Shown: one piece after another, positions 7,375 through 15,864 of the stretch
Numbering within the stretch: position 1 is the first letter of the stretch
Layout of the letters: the number at the start of each line of letters is the position of its first letter
Origin: an uncultured Alphaproteobacteria bacterium
GTDB taxonomy: Bacteria > Pseudomonadota > Alphaproteobacteria > Paracaedibacterales > CAITNM01
Direction: 5' to 3'
NCBI GenBank assembly: GCA_903874955.1
Contig: CAIQTY010000023.1
Span: 1 to 34,105 of the forward strand
DNA length: 34,105 nucleotides
Notes under the pieces: generated by a model
Databases searched by the model: none
Told to the model about the DNA's origin: nothing
Seen by the model: only the letters and a program-made list of their open reading frames with translations
Position numbers and translations under genes: made by a program

Positions 7375-8495
7375 CGCTCAAGTAGCCTCTGTAAGGGGTG
7401 ATGAAATCTTCCATACTTTAAAACTATAAAAGAAAACAGCAAGACAAAAAGTACTAGTGAATAGGCCAGCGCTACCGAAAACTGATATCGAATTTGTAAT
7501 TGAAGCAGGTTAAGTATAGCCCACTGAAAGAGCACACCTGTTAAGATAAGCCATACCATTCGTTTACGTCGAAGCCTTCTCGATGGCCGATTAACTACCA
7601 TGATTAATCCCGCGATAAACATATTAATTAAGCACAAAAAGGGTAACAAAATTCTCTGGTGACCTTCTGCTTCCATACGCTTTCGTAGCTTAACATCTTC
7701 AACATTTTCGCTATTGACCTGAAAAAGTTCTTTCAAATCTCGTTCATACGGTTTGAGGCTTCTGGAATTTACAATCTTTGTGAAATCATCAAGATTATAT
7801 ATCAGCTCATCGAATTCAAACGATTGTATTGCGTTTTTATTATCTTTTTCTTGCCTAATTCCATTATTCAGCACTAAAACATACTTGTTGTTTATTTTTT
7901 TTAATATTCCTTTTTTGGCTAGTAAAGTATATGGTTTTTTGTTTTTTTTGCCGGCATGTTCACCAATATCATGAATAAAAACGCCCTCGAATTCTTTTGC
8001 GGATTTTCGCTTTTCAACAAAAATTGTTAAGCCTTTGATTACATTGAAGGCTCCCTCTCTCACGATAGACGAAGAGAATTGATTACGGAGTTGAAACTCT
8101 TGTGAACGAAAGGCTCTGTAAGCATTTGGGATGCTATAAATATTTAATAAAAACAATGCTGCTGTTAAAATGCAAGCAAGGCTTAACCCGGGTCTCAGGA
8201 TTTGCCAAGGGCTTTTGCCTAATGCCTGCAAAACTTGAAGCTCGTTATCTAAGGTCAATTTTCCAAAACAAATGATTGCGCCAACCAATGTACAAATAGG
8301 CACAACCTTTACAAACATATCAGGAAGTAAGTAGACAATTAATGAAAGGTAACCATGCAAAGAGATATTGTGGTGGACGATGACTTCAATAAACCGAAGA
8401 GATTGAGTCAGCCAAAGTAATAAAACCAAAATTGCTGCTAAAAAACCAATTAAAGCGCAAAGACGTTTTAAAATGTACAGCGACGTGATAAACAT
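7362..8495 (-). CDS. lptF: LPS export permease LptF
   Basis: A 377-residue YjgP/YjgQ-family permease. The N-terminus ITSLYILKRLCALIGFLAAIL and a following LptF-type stretch (DNELQVLQALGKSPWQIL) are visible. A periplasmic beta-rich part follows (about 130-270), with three C-terminal helices starting at ILLPFLCLINMFIAGLIMVV. It is the first gene of the minus-strand lptFG pair. Only 39 bp separate its start from the divergent surA. The usual alphaproteobacterial order lptF-lptG-lptD-surA is broken here: lptFG are inverted relative to surA and lptD is not in the window. Confidence 0.88.
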   Translation of the reverse strand: MFITSLYILKRLCALIGFLAAILVLLLWLTQSLRFIEVIVHHNISLHGYLSLIVYLLPDMFVKVVPICTLVGAIICFGKLTLDNELQVLQALGKSPWQILRPGLSLACILTAALFLLNIYSIPNAYRAFRSQEFQLRNQFSSSIVREGAFNVIKGLTIFVEKRKSAKEFEGVFIHDIGEHAGKKNKKPYTLLAKKGILKKINNKYVLVLNNGIRQEKDNKNAIQSFEFDELIYNLDDFTKIVNSRSLKPYERDLKELFQVNSENVEDVKLRKRMEAEGHQRILLPFLCLINMFIAGLIMVVNRPSRRLRRKRMVWLILTGVLFQWAILNLLQLQIRYQFSVALAYSLVLFVLLFSFIVLKYGRFHHPLQRLLERCGI

Positions 8496-8534
8496 ATATC
8501 TATATGTACAATTATTTTTTGGCTTTTCCTAGGC

Positions 8535-9854
8535 ATGTTAGCATTTATCACTCTTCTCGTAATTTTTAATTCGCTTTTTTTATCAGCTAATCAGGTAAAA
8601 TCTGATCAAGCCCTGATTGCAGCAGTTGTTAATCAACACGCCATCACTGAGCGAGAGCTTGAAATTCGCTTAGATTTTGCCGTGGCAACGTTGAATATGC
8701 CAAAGACGAAAGAATCAAAAGATTCTATGCGGCGACAAATTTTGCAGAATTTAATCATAGAGAAATTGCAAGAATCCTCTGCTACTGAAGCTGATATCAA
8801 GGTTTCTGATAAAGATATCGATAAATCGATAGAAAATATCGCTAGAGAAAACGGCATGACTACAGAACAGATGCAAGAGCGATTTAAAGCCATGGGCGTT
8901 AAAATAGAAACTCTCAGGAGCAGAATGCGAGCCCAAGTTCTGTGGACTAGATTTATTCGTGCTTTATACGGAAATCAGGTGCGAATCAGTGATAGTGATG
9001 TTGAAAAAGAACTAGATAAGGTTAAACGTACTGTTGAGACAGATCAGTTTGAATTGGTCGAAATCGTTCTTCCTATCAATGAAAAAGATAAAGCAAAGAT
9101 CAAACAAGATGCTGATCGCTTGCATAGAGAAGTAACCAAATCTATGACCAATTTTGCTTTAGTAGCCCAGCAGTTTGGTGCGCAGAGTGGTTATGTTGGT
9201 TGGAAAAGTGAACGTCAGATGGATGACGAAGTCAGTAAATTTGTCAAAAATGCTGCGGTAGGAGATGTTTCAAAACCAATAGAAACTCAAAATTCATATA
9301 AAATTATCAAACTTCAAGATAAAAAATTAGCTGGTCAAGGATCTTTCCGGAGCAGGAAAGTCTCCTTAGCGCAGGTCGCGATTCAACTTCCTGAAGAAAT
9401 GACTAACGATAATGCTATGATTTTGGATTTAATTGTCACCCATTTGAAAAAAGCCAATGGCTGTAAAGATTTTCAAAGAATTGGAAGAGAAGCAAATGGC
9501 CAAACTCGAATAGTCGAGAAACAACCCTTAGCAAGCTTACCTGAACCATTACAAGTTGTTTTAGATAAAGTTGGGGTAAACCAAGCAGCAGGTCCAATTC
9601 AAGATGGACAAATTATAAACATGTATATGGTTTGTTCAGTTGAAAATCCGGAAAAAGAATCGTTGCCTACAAGAGAACAAATTAAAGAATCTCTTGAACA
9701 GAGGGAGTTTTCAAGGCAAGCGGCAAGATTGCTTAATAAGATTATAGCAACTGCGCGTGTGGCAATAACAGATGAAGATCAAACAAGAAGAGGCTTTAAG
9801 AGAACAAACACCTCTGAATCTGAACAAGCCCCAAAACGGCAAAAAACGATGTAA
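8535..9854 (+). CDS. surA: Periplasmic chaperone/peptidyl-prolyl isomerase SurA
   Basis: 439 residues. A hydrophobic N-terminal export segment (MLAFITLLVIFNSLFLSA) lacks the usual basic n-region. The SurA N-terminal domain follows with AAVVNQHAITERELEIRL, then a parvulin-type region (QFELVEIVLPI ... ALVAQQFGAQSGYVGW ... VGDVSKPIETQNSYKIIKL) and a second, more divergent one. SurA escorts outer-membrane proteins such as LptD and BtuB-type barrels through the periplasm. The ATG has no clearly spaced Shine-Dalgarno, and no in-frame ATG, GTG or TTG occurs upstream before the stop at 8469. The extreme C-terminus is unusually basic and polar and looks lineage-specific. Confidence 0.85.
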   Translation: MLAFITLLVIFNSLFLSANQVKSDQALIAAVVNQHAITERELEIRLDFAVATLNMPKTKESKDSMRRQILQNLIIEKLQESSATEADIKVSDKDIDKSIENIARENGMTTEQMQERFKAMGVKIETLRSRMRAQVLWTRFIRALYGNQVRISDSDVEKELDKVKRTVETDQFELVEIVLPINEKDKAKIKQDADRLHREVTKSMTNFALVAQQFGAQSGYVGWKSERQMDDEVSKFVKNAAVGDVSKPIETQNSYKIIKLQDKKLAGQGSFRSRKVSLAQVAIQLPEEMTNDNAMILDLIVTHLKKANGCKDFQRIGREANGQTRIVEKQPLASLPEPLQVVLDKVGVNQAAGPIQDGQIINMYMVCSVENPEKESLPTREQIKESLEQREFSRQAARLLNKIIATARVAITDEDQTRRGFKRTNTSESEQAPKRQKTM

Positions 9855-9895
9855 CGTTCAAAAGCGATGGCTAACAATAATACCGAAAAAGTTTT

Positions 9896-11641
9896 TCAAG
9901 AAAGTTGAGTGGATTGAATTTGAGCAAGTTCTAAAACCCGTTCTCTAATACTTAAGTGAGCAGCTCTATAAGCAAATGGTCTATCACTCAAACAATCGTT
10001 CATGCAGTCTTGAATAGACCATACATCAAGACTTTGAATCATATTTTCAATTTTCTCGACGGAATTGGGATTGATGGACAAATGCCGCAGACCAATTCCT
10101 AATAAGGCCATCGCCTCAAGCGGACGACTTGCCATTTCTCCGCAAAGGCTAACACTTACTCCCTTAGAATTCGCAGAGTCTATAATATTTTTTAACATTT
10201 GCATAAATGCCCTGGAAAGAAAATCGTAACGCCTGCTCATCACAGCATCCATGCGATCAATAGCAAAAAAAAACTGAAATAAATCGTTACTTCCTATAGA
10301 AATAAAATCTACTAAATCTAAAAATCGATTCAACTGAAATAAAACCGATGGCACTTCAACCATAGCTCCGACTAAAACACTTTTGGGGATTTGATGACCT
10401 AATTTTTTTTCTCGAGTGATTTCTTTTTCCACAAGCGCTTTTAAAAAACGAATCTCTTCTGCTTCGCTAACCATTGGAAACATTATATGCAAGGGAACGT
10501 TTGGATAATCAGAATTTATACGGGCTCTAATCATCGCTCTGAGTTGAAGTCTTATTAGCGAATGTCTTTCAAGCGTGAATCTGGAATATTTGGCTGCTTG
10601 CTTCTTTTCTTTAAAGCTGCCTTGAAGAGATTGAAAAGTTTTATCACCTCCAATATCCATAGCACGAAATACAACGGATTTTTCTTTTGCTTTATTCATG
10701 ATTTGCATATAAAGCTGTATTTGTGTGTCCACGTCTGGCCATTTTTCGCTCATCATAAAAGGAATTTCAGTTCTATAAAGCCCAACACCCTTAATTGATG
10801 AACGATCAAGACAATCTAAATCTTCATTTAAATTTGCATTGATCAAGAGATTAACGGGAATTCCATCTCGTGAAATAACAGCCCCTTTGTTATTTATATC
10901 AGTTGGCTTGGTGAATTTTGGTTTTTTTGATGTGTCATAGTTTGCGATGGTGTTACTCAGAGGGCGAACATAAATGCGACCTAGGTCACCGTCAACTAAT
11001 AGTTCGTCATTGTCGTTAATAATACCTCTTATATCAATAACACCGCCTACAACAGGAACGCCTCTAGATCTTGCGATAATCATTCCATGCGACAAGAAAC
11101 TATTATCCTCGACTACTAGTGCTACTAAATTTGCATTGTCAAATTGCATCATTTCTATCGGAGAAATCGTTTTTGCGCACAAAACAAAAGGTTTGTTTTT
11201 GTCGAAATCCAACTTTGTTTCCCCTAAGCATTGTCGTACTAGCTGAGTAATACCACGTACTTCTTGAAAACGTGCATGCCAAAAATCGTCACCGGCAAAT
11301 GCTAAATCAAGTTTTTTTAAAACTTTTTCAAGAGCATCTGAGATGCTGTTATCATTTATTTCATCAATAACACGTTGCTGCCATGAAGGATCTTGCAGCA
11401 ATGTTTTTTGTACTTGAATTAATTCCCAATTTTGCTCTTTTTGAATTTGAGAATTCTCACTACATAATTCTACAGCTTTTTTTACTGCGTTTAGAAAACG
11501 TGCCTGCTTTTGTATAACTGTTAAATCCCTATCATCTTTATAATCTGGGTCATATATAAAGCTATAACCATGGGCAATGCCCATGTTAAGGCTGATACCT
11601 TCAATAGTGAGTTGGGGGTGAACAAATGCCCGAGAATTCAT
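9896..11641 (-). CDS. ptsP: PEP-protein phosphotransferase, PtsP-like (enzyme I Ntr) without GAF domain
   Basis: 581 residues. The phosphohistidine domain has the active-site His in [17 protein letters not shown] (H185). The PEP-binding barrel has [17 protein letters not shown], the GSNDLFQF motif and the catalytic Cys in [10 protein letters not shown] (C500). [10 protein letters not shown] is typical of PtsP, the first kinase of the nitrogen PTS, rather than of sugar PtsI. Usual PtsP carries an N-terminal GAF sensor domain (total about 750 residues); here the protein begins directly with the enzyme I part. Its partners (NPr, EIIA-Ntr) are not in the window. Its ATG overlaps the ruvB stop (ATGA), so it is the last gene of a ruvA-ruvB-ptsP operon. 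Sugar-type PtsI is the alternative. Confidence 0.82.
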   Translation of the reverse strand: MNSRAFVHPQLTIEGISLNMGIAHGYSFIYDPDYKDDRDLTVIQKQARFLNAVKKAVELCSENSQIQKEQNWELIQVQKTLLQDPSWQQRVIDEINDNSISDALEKVLKKLDLAFAGDDFWHARFQEVRGITQLVRQCLGETKLDFDKNKPFVLCAKTISPIEMMQFDNANLVALVVEDNSFLSHGMIIARSRGVPVVGGVIDIRGIINDNDELLVDGDLGRIYVRPLSNTIANYDTSKKPKFTKPTDINNKGAVISRDGIPVNLLINANLNEDLDCLDRSSIKGVGLYRTEIPFMMSEKWPDVDTQIQLYMQIMNKAKEKSVVFRAMDIGGDKTFQSLQGSFKEKKQAAKYSRFTLERHSLIRLQLRAMIRARINSDYPNVPLHIMFPMVSEAEEIRFLKALVEKEITREKKLGHQIPKSVLVGAMVEVPSVLFQLNRFLDLVDFISIGSNDLFQFFFAIDRMDAVMSRRYDFLSRAFMQMLKNIIDSANSKGVSVSLCGEMASRPLEAMALLGIGLRHLSINPNSVEKIENMIQSLDVWSIQDCMNDCLSDRPFAYRAAHLSIRERVLELAQIQSTQLS

Positions 11642-12630
11642 CCGCAGGCTAACCCTAGGTGTTGGTAACCTGTGGGGGTTAATACTCTCCCTCTACTTGT
11701 GCGCTGTATAAGCCCAAGCTGTATTAAATATGGTTCTAAAACTTCTTCGATTGTTTCAGTTTGCTCAGCAAGATAAGCCGCCAAGGTTTCAACACCAACG
11801 GGTCCTCCATTGTAATGCTGCGCCATTGCTTGTAGGTACCTTAAATCTTGTTGGTCTAAGCCCATTTTATCGACTTCTAAGCGAGTAAGAGTTTGCCTTG
11901 CCGTTTCTATATTTATATGGTTGTTTGCATATATCATGGCAAAATCTCGGACCCGCCTTAATAGTCTTCCCGATATTCTAGGGGTTCCTCTGCATCTCGA
12001 TGAGATTTCTAAAGCAGCATCACTATCAATTCCTACATTCAATATTTTAGCGGCCCTTATTACAATTTCAGCCAACTCTTCATGGCTGTAAAATTGCAGC
12101 CTTAGCGGAATACCAAATCTTTCTCTAAGGGGTTGTGTAAGCAATCCCGACCGAGTTGTGGCTCCAATTAAAGTAAATTTTGGCAAATCTAGCCTTATTG
12201 ATCGTGCTGCAGGCCCCTCGCCTATCATGACATCAAGTTTAAAATCTTCAATTGCTGAATAAAGAACTTCTTCAACCGCAGGGTTAAGCCTGTGGATTTC
12301 GTCGATAAACAAAACATCATTTGCTTGCAAGTTGGTTAGGATTGCGGCTAAATCTCCTGCTTTTGCAATAATTGGTCCAGATGTTGTTTTAAACCCAACG
12401 CCCATTTCACGGGCTATAATTTGGGCTAGGGTTGTTTTACCAAGACCAGGTGGACCGTGAAGTAGAACATGATCAAGTGCCTCTTCCCGTTTTTTTGCAG
12501 CATTGATATAAACTGTTAAATTTTCACGTATAGGCTGTTGACCAATAAAATCATTAAGAATCGTTGGCCTGATGGTGGTTTCCCAGTCATCTTCAAATGA
12601 TAATTCGGGGTCAATTAAACGCTCAGCCAT
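11638..12630 (-). CDS. ruvB: Holliday junction branch-migration ATPase RuvB
   Basis: 330 residues, the standard length. Walker A is GPPGLGKT (59-66), Walker B is LFIDEIHR (107-114), and there is a [19 protein letters not shown] sensor stretch. The C-terminal winged helix carries [14 protein letters not shown] and [17 protein letters not shown]. RuvB hexamers pump DNA through RuvA-bound four-way junctions during recombinational repair. It overlaps ruvA by 8 bp and ptsP by 4 bp. Confidence 0.97.
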   Translation of the reverse strand: MAERLIDPELSFEDDWETTIRPTILNDFIGQQPIRENLTVYINAAKKREEALDHVLLHGPPGLGKTTLAQIIAREMGVGFKTTSGPIIAKAGDLAAILTNLQANDVLFIDEIHRLNPAVEEVLYSAIEDFKLDVMIGEGPAARSIRLDLPKFTLIGATTRSGLLTQPLRERFGIPLRLQFYSHEELAEIVIRAAKILNVGIDSDAALEISSRCRGTPRISGRLLRRVRDFAMIYANNHINIETARQTLTRLEVDKMGLDQQDLRYLQAMAQHYNGGPVGVETLAAYLAEQTETIEEVLEPYLIQLGLIQRTSRGRVLTPTGYQHLGLACG

Positions 12631-13240
12631 AGCGAGCCTGGAATTCTTGTAAAGACAATCTGACTAATGTTTCAAGCGTAATGGGTGGCGACATTTTTTG
12701 GCTGGCTTTTGAAACAGCCGTTTCAGCTTCCTGTTTGCCATACCCAAGGTTTGTTAATGCAGAAATAGCATCATCAATTTCACTTGATACTGGTGTATGA
12801 ACGTTTATTTCTGAAGAAGTAATACCAGAAAATATTGGAAGATCTTTCTTGCCTTTAAGTTCCAATACAATGCGACTTGCAAGCTTTGGGCCGACTCCAT
12901 CCGCTTTGGATAGAATTTGACTTTTTTGGCTGGCAATAGCATCGCCAATTTCACGAGCTGTTAAACTCGATAAAATTGAGAGTGCAACTTTTGCGCCTAC
13001 ACCTTGAACTTGGGTAAGAATTCGAAACCAATCAACCTCTTGTTCTTCTAAAAAACCACATAAATGCGGTTGCTCATTGCGCAATACTGTTTCTGTCCAC
13101 AACAATAAAGGACTGCTTAAATCTGGCAACTGCTGTAAGGTTCTCTTGGATACGAGCACTCGGTAGGCTACACCCATTACATCAATAAGGACTGCATCGT
13201 CATAAATCCGGTCTAAAATACCTGTTAATTTTGCTATCAC
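12623..13240 (-). CDS. ruvA: Holliday junction binding protein RuvA
   Basis: 205 residues, the standard length. The N-terminal OB-fold domain begins [20 protein letters not shown]. Two helix-hairpin-helix motifs are visible ([14 protein letters not shown] and [17 protein letters not shown]), followed by a C-terminal RuvB-binding domain ([19 protein letters not shown]). The start codon is GTG at 13240-13238; an ATG slightly upstream is out of frame. It heads the ruvA-ruvB-ptsP operon. ruvC, often just upstream, is absent here. Confidence 0.96.
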   Translation of the reverse strand: MIAKLTGILDRIYDDAVLIDVMGVAYRVLVSKRTLQQLPDLSSPLLLWTETVLRNEQPHLCGFLEEQEVDWFRILTQVQGVGAKVALSILSSLTAREIGDAIASQKSQILSKADGVGPKLASRIVLELKGKKDLPIFSGITSSEINVHTPVSSEIDDAISALTNLGYGKQEAETAVSKASQKMSPPITLETLVRLSLQEFQARYG

Positions 13241-13364
13241 AAAGAGACCATGTTTGGCTTCTGCTGTACCCTACCATAAAAATTATCAGGGTTAAGATTT
13301 TTTTGCATTGAGCATTTTAAAAATTATTTATTGATTTTTAGTGTTATATAAATAAAAATATATC

Positions 13365-13841
13365 ATGAAAGAAAAAATAAAATTTTTTATGCAAAGAATG
13401 CAGATATATTTCACGATTTTATGCTTTAGTTTTGCAATTGATGCTAACGGCTCTTCGAGTTCAGATCATCCATTAACAGAATCTAGTTTTTCGGGGAGAC
13501 GAAGCATCTTCAATTCACCTTTGTTTAACGAGGCTTTGTTGGGTCAATTTACTCAAGATCCTGTTTCGCAGCAAAATCGAAATCTATTGAGTGATTTCAA
13601 TTCTTTAAGAATTTCTCAATCAGGGATGAATAGCATTTATAGCTCATCATCATTGAAATCATTAAATCAAAATCTTATTTTGCAGGAAGCTCTTGATAGG
13701 TTGAATAATTATCAGTCTTCAAGCGTTCATACAGAAAACACTAATGCTTATGAGGAAATGAAAGAATCTATCAAACGCGCAAACCGTAAAATTTTTTCTT
13801 ATCTGTGTATATTTAAGAATGAATTAGTAAAACAGGAATAA
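13365..13841 (+). CDS. Unrecognised small exported Ser/Asn-rich protein
   Basis: 158 residues. A basic N-terminus and hydrophobic segment (MQIYFTILCFSFAIDANG) look like a signal peptide, cleaved near residue 28. The rest is polar, rich in Ser, Asn and Gln, with predicted-disorder character up to about residue 100, followed by a more helical Glu/Lys-rich C-terminal third ending KNELVKQE. I recognise no domain. It lies 45 bp before another exported protein on the same strand and may be transcribed with it. The 124-bp gap to the divergent ruvA is AT-rich and probably holds promoters for both sides. Confidence 0.6.
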   Translation: MKEKIKFFMQRMQIYFTILCFSFAIDANGSSSSDHPLTESSFSGRRSIFNSPLFNEALLGQFTQDPVSQQNRNLLSDFNSLRISQSGMNSIYSSSSLKSLNQNLILQEALDRLNNYQSSSVHTENTNAYEEMKESIKRANRKIFSYLCIFKNELVKQE

Positions 13842-13892
13842 ACTTATTTTTACAATTCCAAATTTTAAATTTTAGCAATATGAGATTTGCCC

Positions 13893-15326
13893 ATGAATAA
13901 CGAAACCATAAAAATTTTGTTTAGTATTTGTTTAGCGGTCCTTACCACATTATGGGCAAGTGAGGGTGATCAGTCATTTCAGCTTTCTAATCAATTGACT
14001 GTAGCAACCTGTTCATCGATAGCGCCCATAGAACAAAATCTTTCTGAATCAATTGTGCAGGAGGGAATAAGATGGAAAGCCGAAAACTTTAAGGATGGAA
14101 ACAATTCTAAAAAAGAAAATGAAGCATTAGAAAACGCCAAACAAAAAATATCTGCAGAATCAAACAATGCCGAAAAACTATACATAATATACCGTGATAA
14201 TAAATATGATGATTTGTATTCTGATCCAAGACAAATTATTTATGCATGGGGAATTATTGCGAAAATCGATGATTCTTTAAAAATATCAGCCTTAGAGAGT
14301 TTGCTTAAAGTTCGTGATGGGAAACAGCACATTGAAGCCCATAAGCCTCTTCTTTTTCACCAAGGTCCTATGTCTGAAAAATATGCGGATGGGTATTCCC
14401 ATAACGCAAACCTTGAAGCAAAGCTTTGTCTAGCTAATTTGTGGCAATTTGTTAATGACATGAAAAGACAAGAGTTAAAAAAATATGCAAAGATGGCTCT
14501 CGAGAAAGATGGAAATATAAAAGCAAAAGCAAAAATTATTGCTATGCTAGATTCTTCTGATCCAACAAAAGCTCTCTATGGTACTTTAACAATAAAGGAC
14601 TGTGAGTATATAGGCTCATCTATTTTGAATGCTCCAGATTCTGAAAAAATGCTAGAAGTTATCGAAGCATATCAGGAGCAAAAGTTAGCGCATCAGGCGG
14701 CAGGTCAACAGAGAACACTACAAGCCCCCAAAGGGCTTCCTCGAGGAAAGTCTCAGATTTTTAGCGCGAAAACAACAAAAGATCATGATCAAATGTTTTT
14801 ACCTGCTTCTGAGTCCCCTTCTGATAATCCACTGCCTAAAAATCTATCTGTATTAAGTAGCATTATGTCTTATTTTTTTAACCGTACATTTTCCTCTAAA
14901 GTTGATCTTTCTCAAGAATCATCAAATAAAGCCTTAAGCCTAGTTAATCTAATTAACGATGAATCTATGAGAGAAAAAGCACGCAGGAACATAAAAGCAA
15001 TTGATCCAACTGCTTTTTTTTTCGGAAAACCAGAAGTAATAATGATTGCTCAATTATGGTATTCTTTAGATGCTATTGGGGAACCATTACTCAAAAATCT
15101 AGCCATTGCTATTCTAGATTTAAAGAAAAAGGGTAGCTTAACAGAAAAAGCAAAAATTGTTTCTTTCATTCACTATATTCCAGAAATAATAGCAAAATCT
15201 TCCGATAAAGAAACAACCATAAAAGAGTTACGCAAAATTGAAGAAAGTGTGGTTTCAGAAAATAGCGCTGAAAATATTTCAAATATGATTCGAAACTGTT
15301 CTTTTTTGCTTTCCATCAATGCTTAA
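13893..15326 (+). CDS. Unrecognised exported, mostly helical protein
   Basis: 477 residues from ATG 13893; a TTG two codons upstream is the alternative. A signal peptide is clear (MNNETIKILFSICLAVLTTLWASEG). The mature part is Lys/Glu-rich and mostly helical, with short repeating helical-pair character (for example LEAKLCLANLWQFV, AKAKIIAMLDSSDP, TEKAKIVSFIHYIPEI). A low-complexity Pro/Ser linker separates two such halves around residues 260-330. This suggests a TPR- or HEAT-like scaffold, but no family match can be stated. Together with the preceding gene it forms a pair of probable secreted, lineage-specific proteins. Confidence 0.62.
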   Translation: MNNETIKILFSICLAVLTTLWASEGDQSFQLSNQLTVATCSSIAPIEQNLSESIVQEGIRWKAENFKDGNNSKKENEALENAKQKISAESNNAEKLYIIYRDNKYDDLYSDPRQIIYAWGIIAKIDDSLKISALESLLKVRDGKQHIEAHKPLLFHQGPMSEKYADGYSHNANLEAKLCLANLWQFVNDMKRQELKKYAKMALEKDGNIKAKAKIIAMLDSSDPTKALYGTLTIKDCEYIGSSILNAPDSEKMLEVIEAYQEQKLAHQAAGQQRTLQAPKGLPRGKSQIFSAKTTKDHDQMFLPASESPSDNPLPKNLSVLSSIMSYFFNRTFSSKVDLSQESSNKALSLVNLINDESMREKARRNIKAIDPTAFFFGKPEVIMIAQLWYSLDAIGEPLLKNLAIAILDLKKKGSLTEKAKIVSFIHYIPEIIAKSSDKETTIKELRKIEESVVSENSAENISNMIRNCSFLLSINA

Positions 15327-15359
15327 AACAAGTTGTTGTTCTAATCCTTAGCTCGAAAA

Positions 15360-15608
15360 TCAACAATCAAAATTATGAAAATTCCTTATTTTAAAGACAA
15401 TATTCTTTAAATTGCTTGGGGCTGTTTCAGGATCTGTCAGCCATTCTTTAATTTCGTTATCAGTATATTCAAGCAAATTTTCATACACTGTGATTTCATC
15501 ATCAGAACATTTTGGCAATTCATTCTTTGCGAAAGCAGACAAAATAAAATCACCCTCTTTTGTGCCGCGATAGTGACTTTTATGCATAAGTTTTTTCAGG
15601 ATGCTCAT
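15360..15608 (-). CDS. sdhE: FAD assembly factor SdhE (succinate dehydrogenase flavinylation)
   Basis: 82 residues, the usual size of the SdhE/Sdh5 family. The diagnostic RGxxE motif is present as YRGTKEGD (R14, G15, E18), followed by the family pattern LSAFAKNELPKCSDDEITVYENLLEYTDNEIKEWL as seen in separate stretches. SdhE helps attach FAD covalently to the SdhA flavoprotein. No sdh genes are nearby. It lies alone on the minus strand between an exported-protein gene and the divergent ATP/ADP translocase. Confidence 0.88.
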   Translation of the reverse strand: MSILKKLMHKSHYRGTKEGDFILSAFAKNELPKCSDDEITVYENLLEYTDNEIKEWLTDPETAPSNLKNIVFKIRNFHNFDC

Positions 15609-15712
15609 ATATTTATACCAATAATTAAAAAGAATGTTGAATAATCTTTCAAAAGTATATGGTCAGTTAGTCATTTTGGCTATCACATATATCGTAAAAT
15701 AAAGCGAAAATA

Positions 15713-15741
15713 TTGACTTAACACAAAATATTTAGTAGGTT
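15713..15741 (+). promoter_or_regulatory. Candidate promoter of the ATP/ADP translocase gene
   Basis: TTGACT at 15713-15718 is followed, after a 17-bp spacer, by TAGGTT at 15736-15741. The -35 is good and the -10 weak. If real, the leader is about 115 nt and contains a hairpin at 15764-15782 (TCGAGTG, five T, CACTTGA) and TTCCGGAA near 15797. The -10 overlaps a sequence resembling an insertion-sequence end. Confidence 0.35.
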
Positions 15742-15864
15742 CTGTTGTAAACTAAAAACTATTTCGAGTGTTTTTCACTTGAAATCCACATAGTATGCTT
15801 TCCGGAAGAGTTATATTTTCGGGGGAGTAGATTCTATTTTTAACAATATTTAAGGTAAGAGGAA

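Noticed and set aside
9780..9854. Basic C-terminal tail of SurA resembling a nuclear localisation signal
   Set aside because: SurA is periplasmic; short Lys/Arg clusters are frequent by chance, and there is no sign of export to the host.
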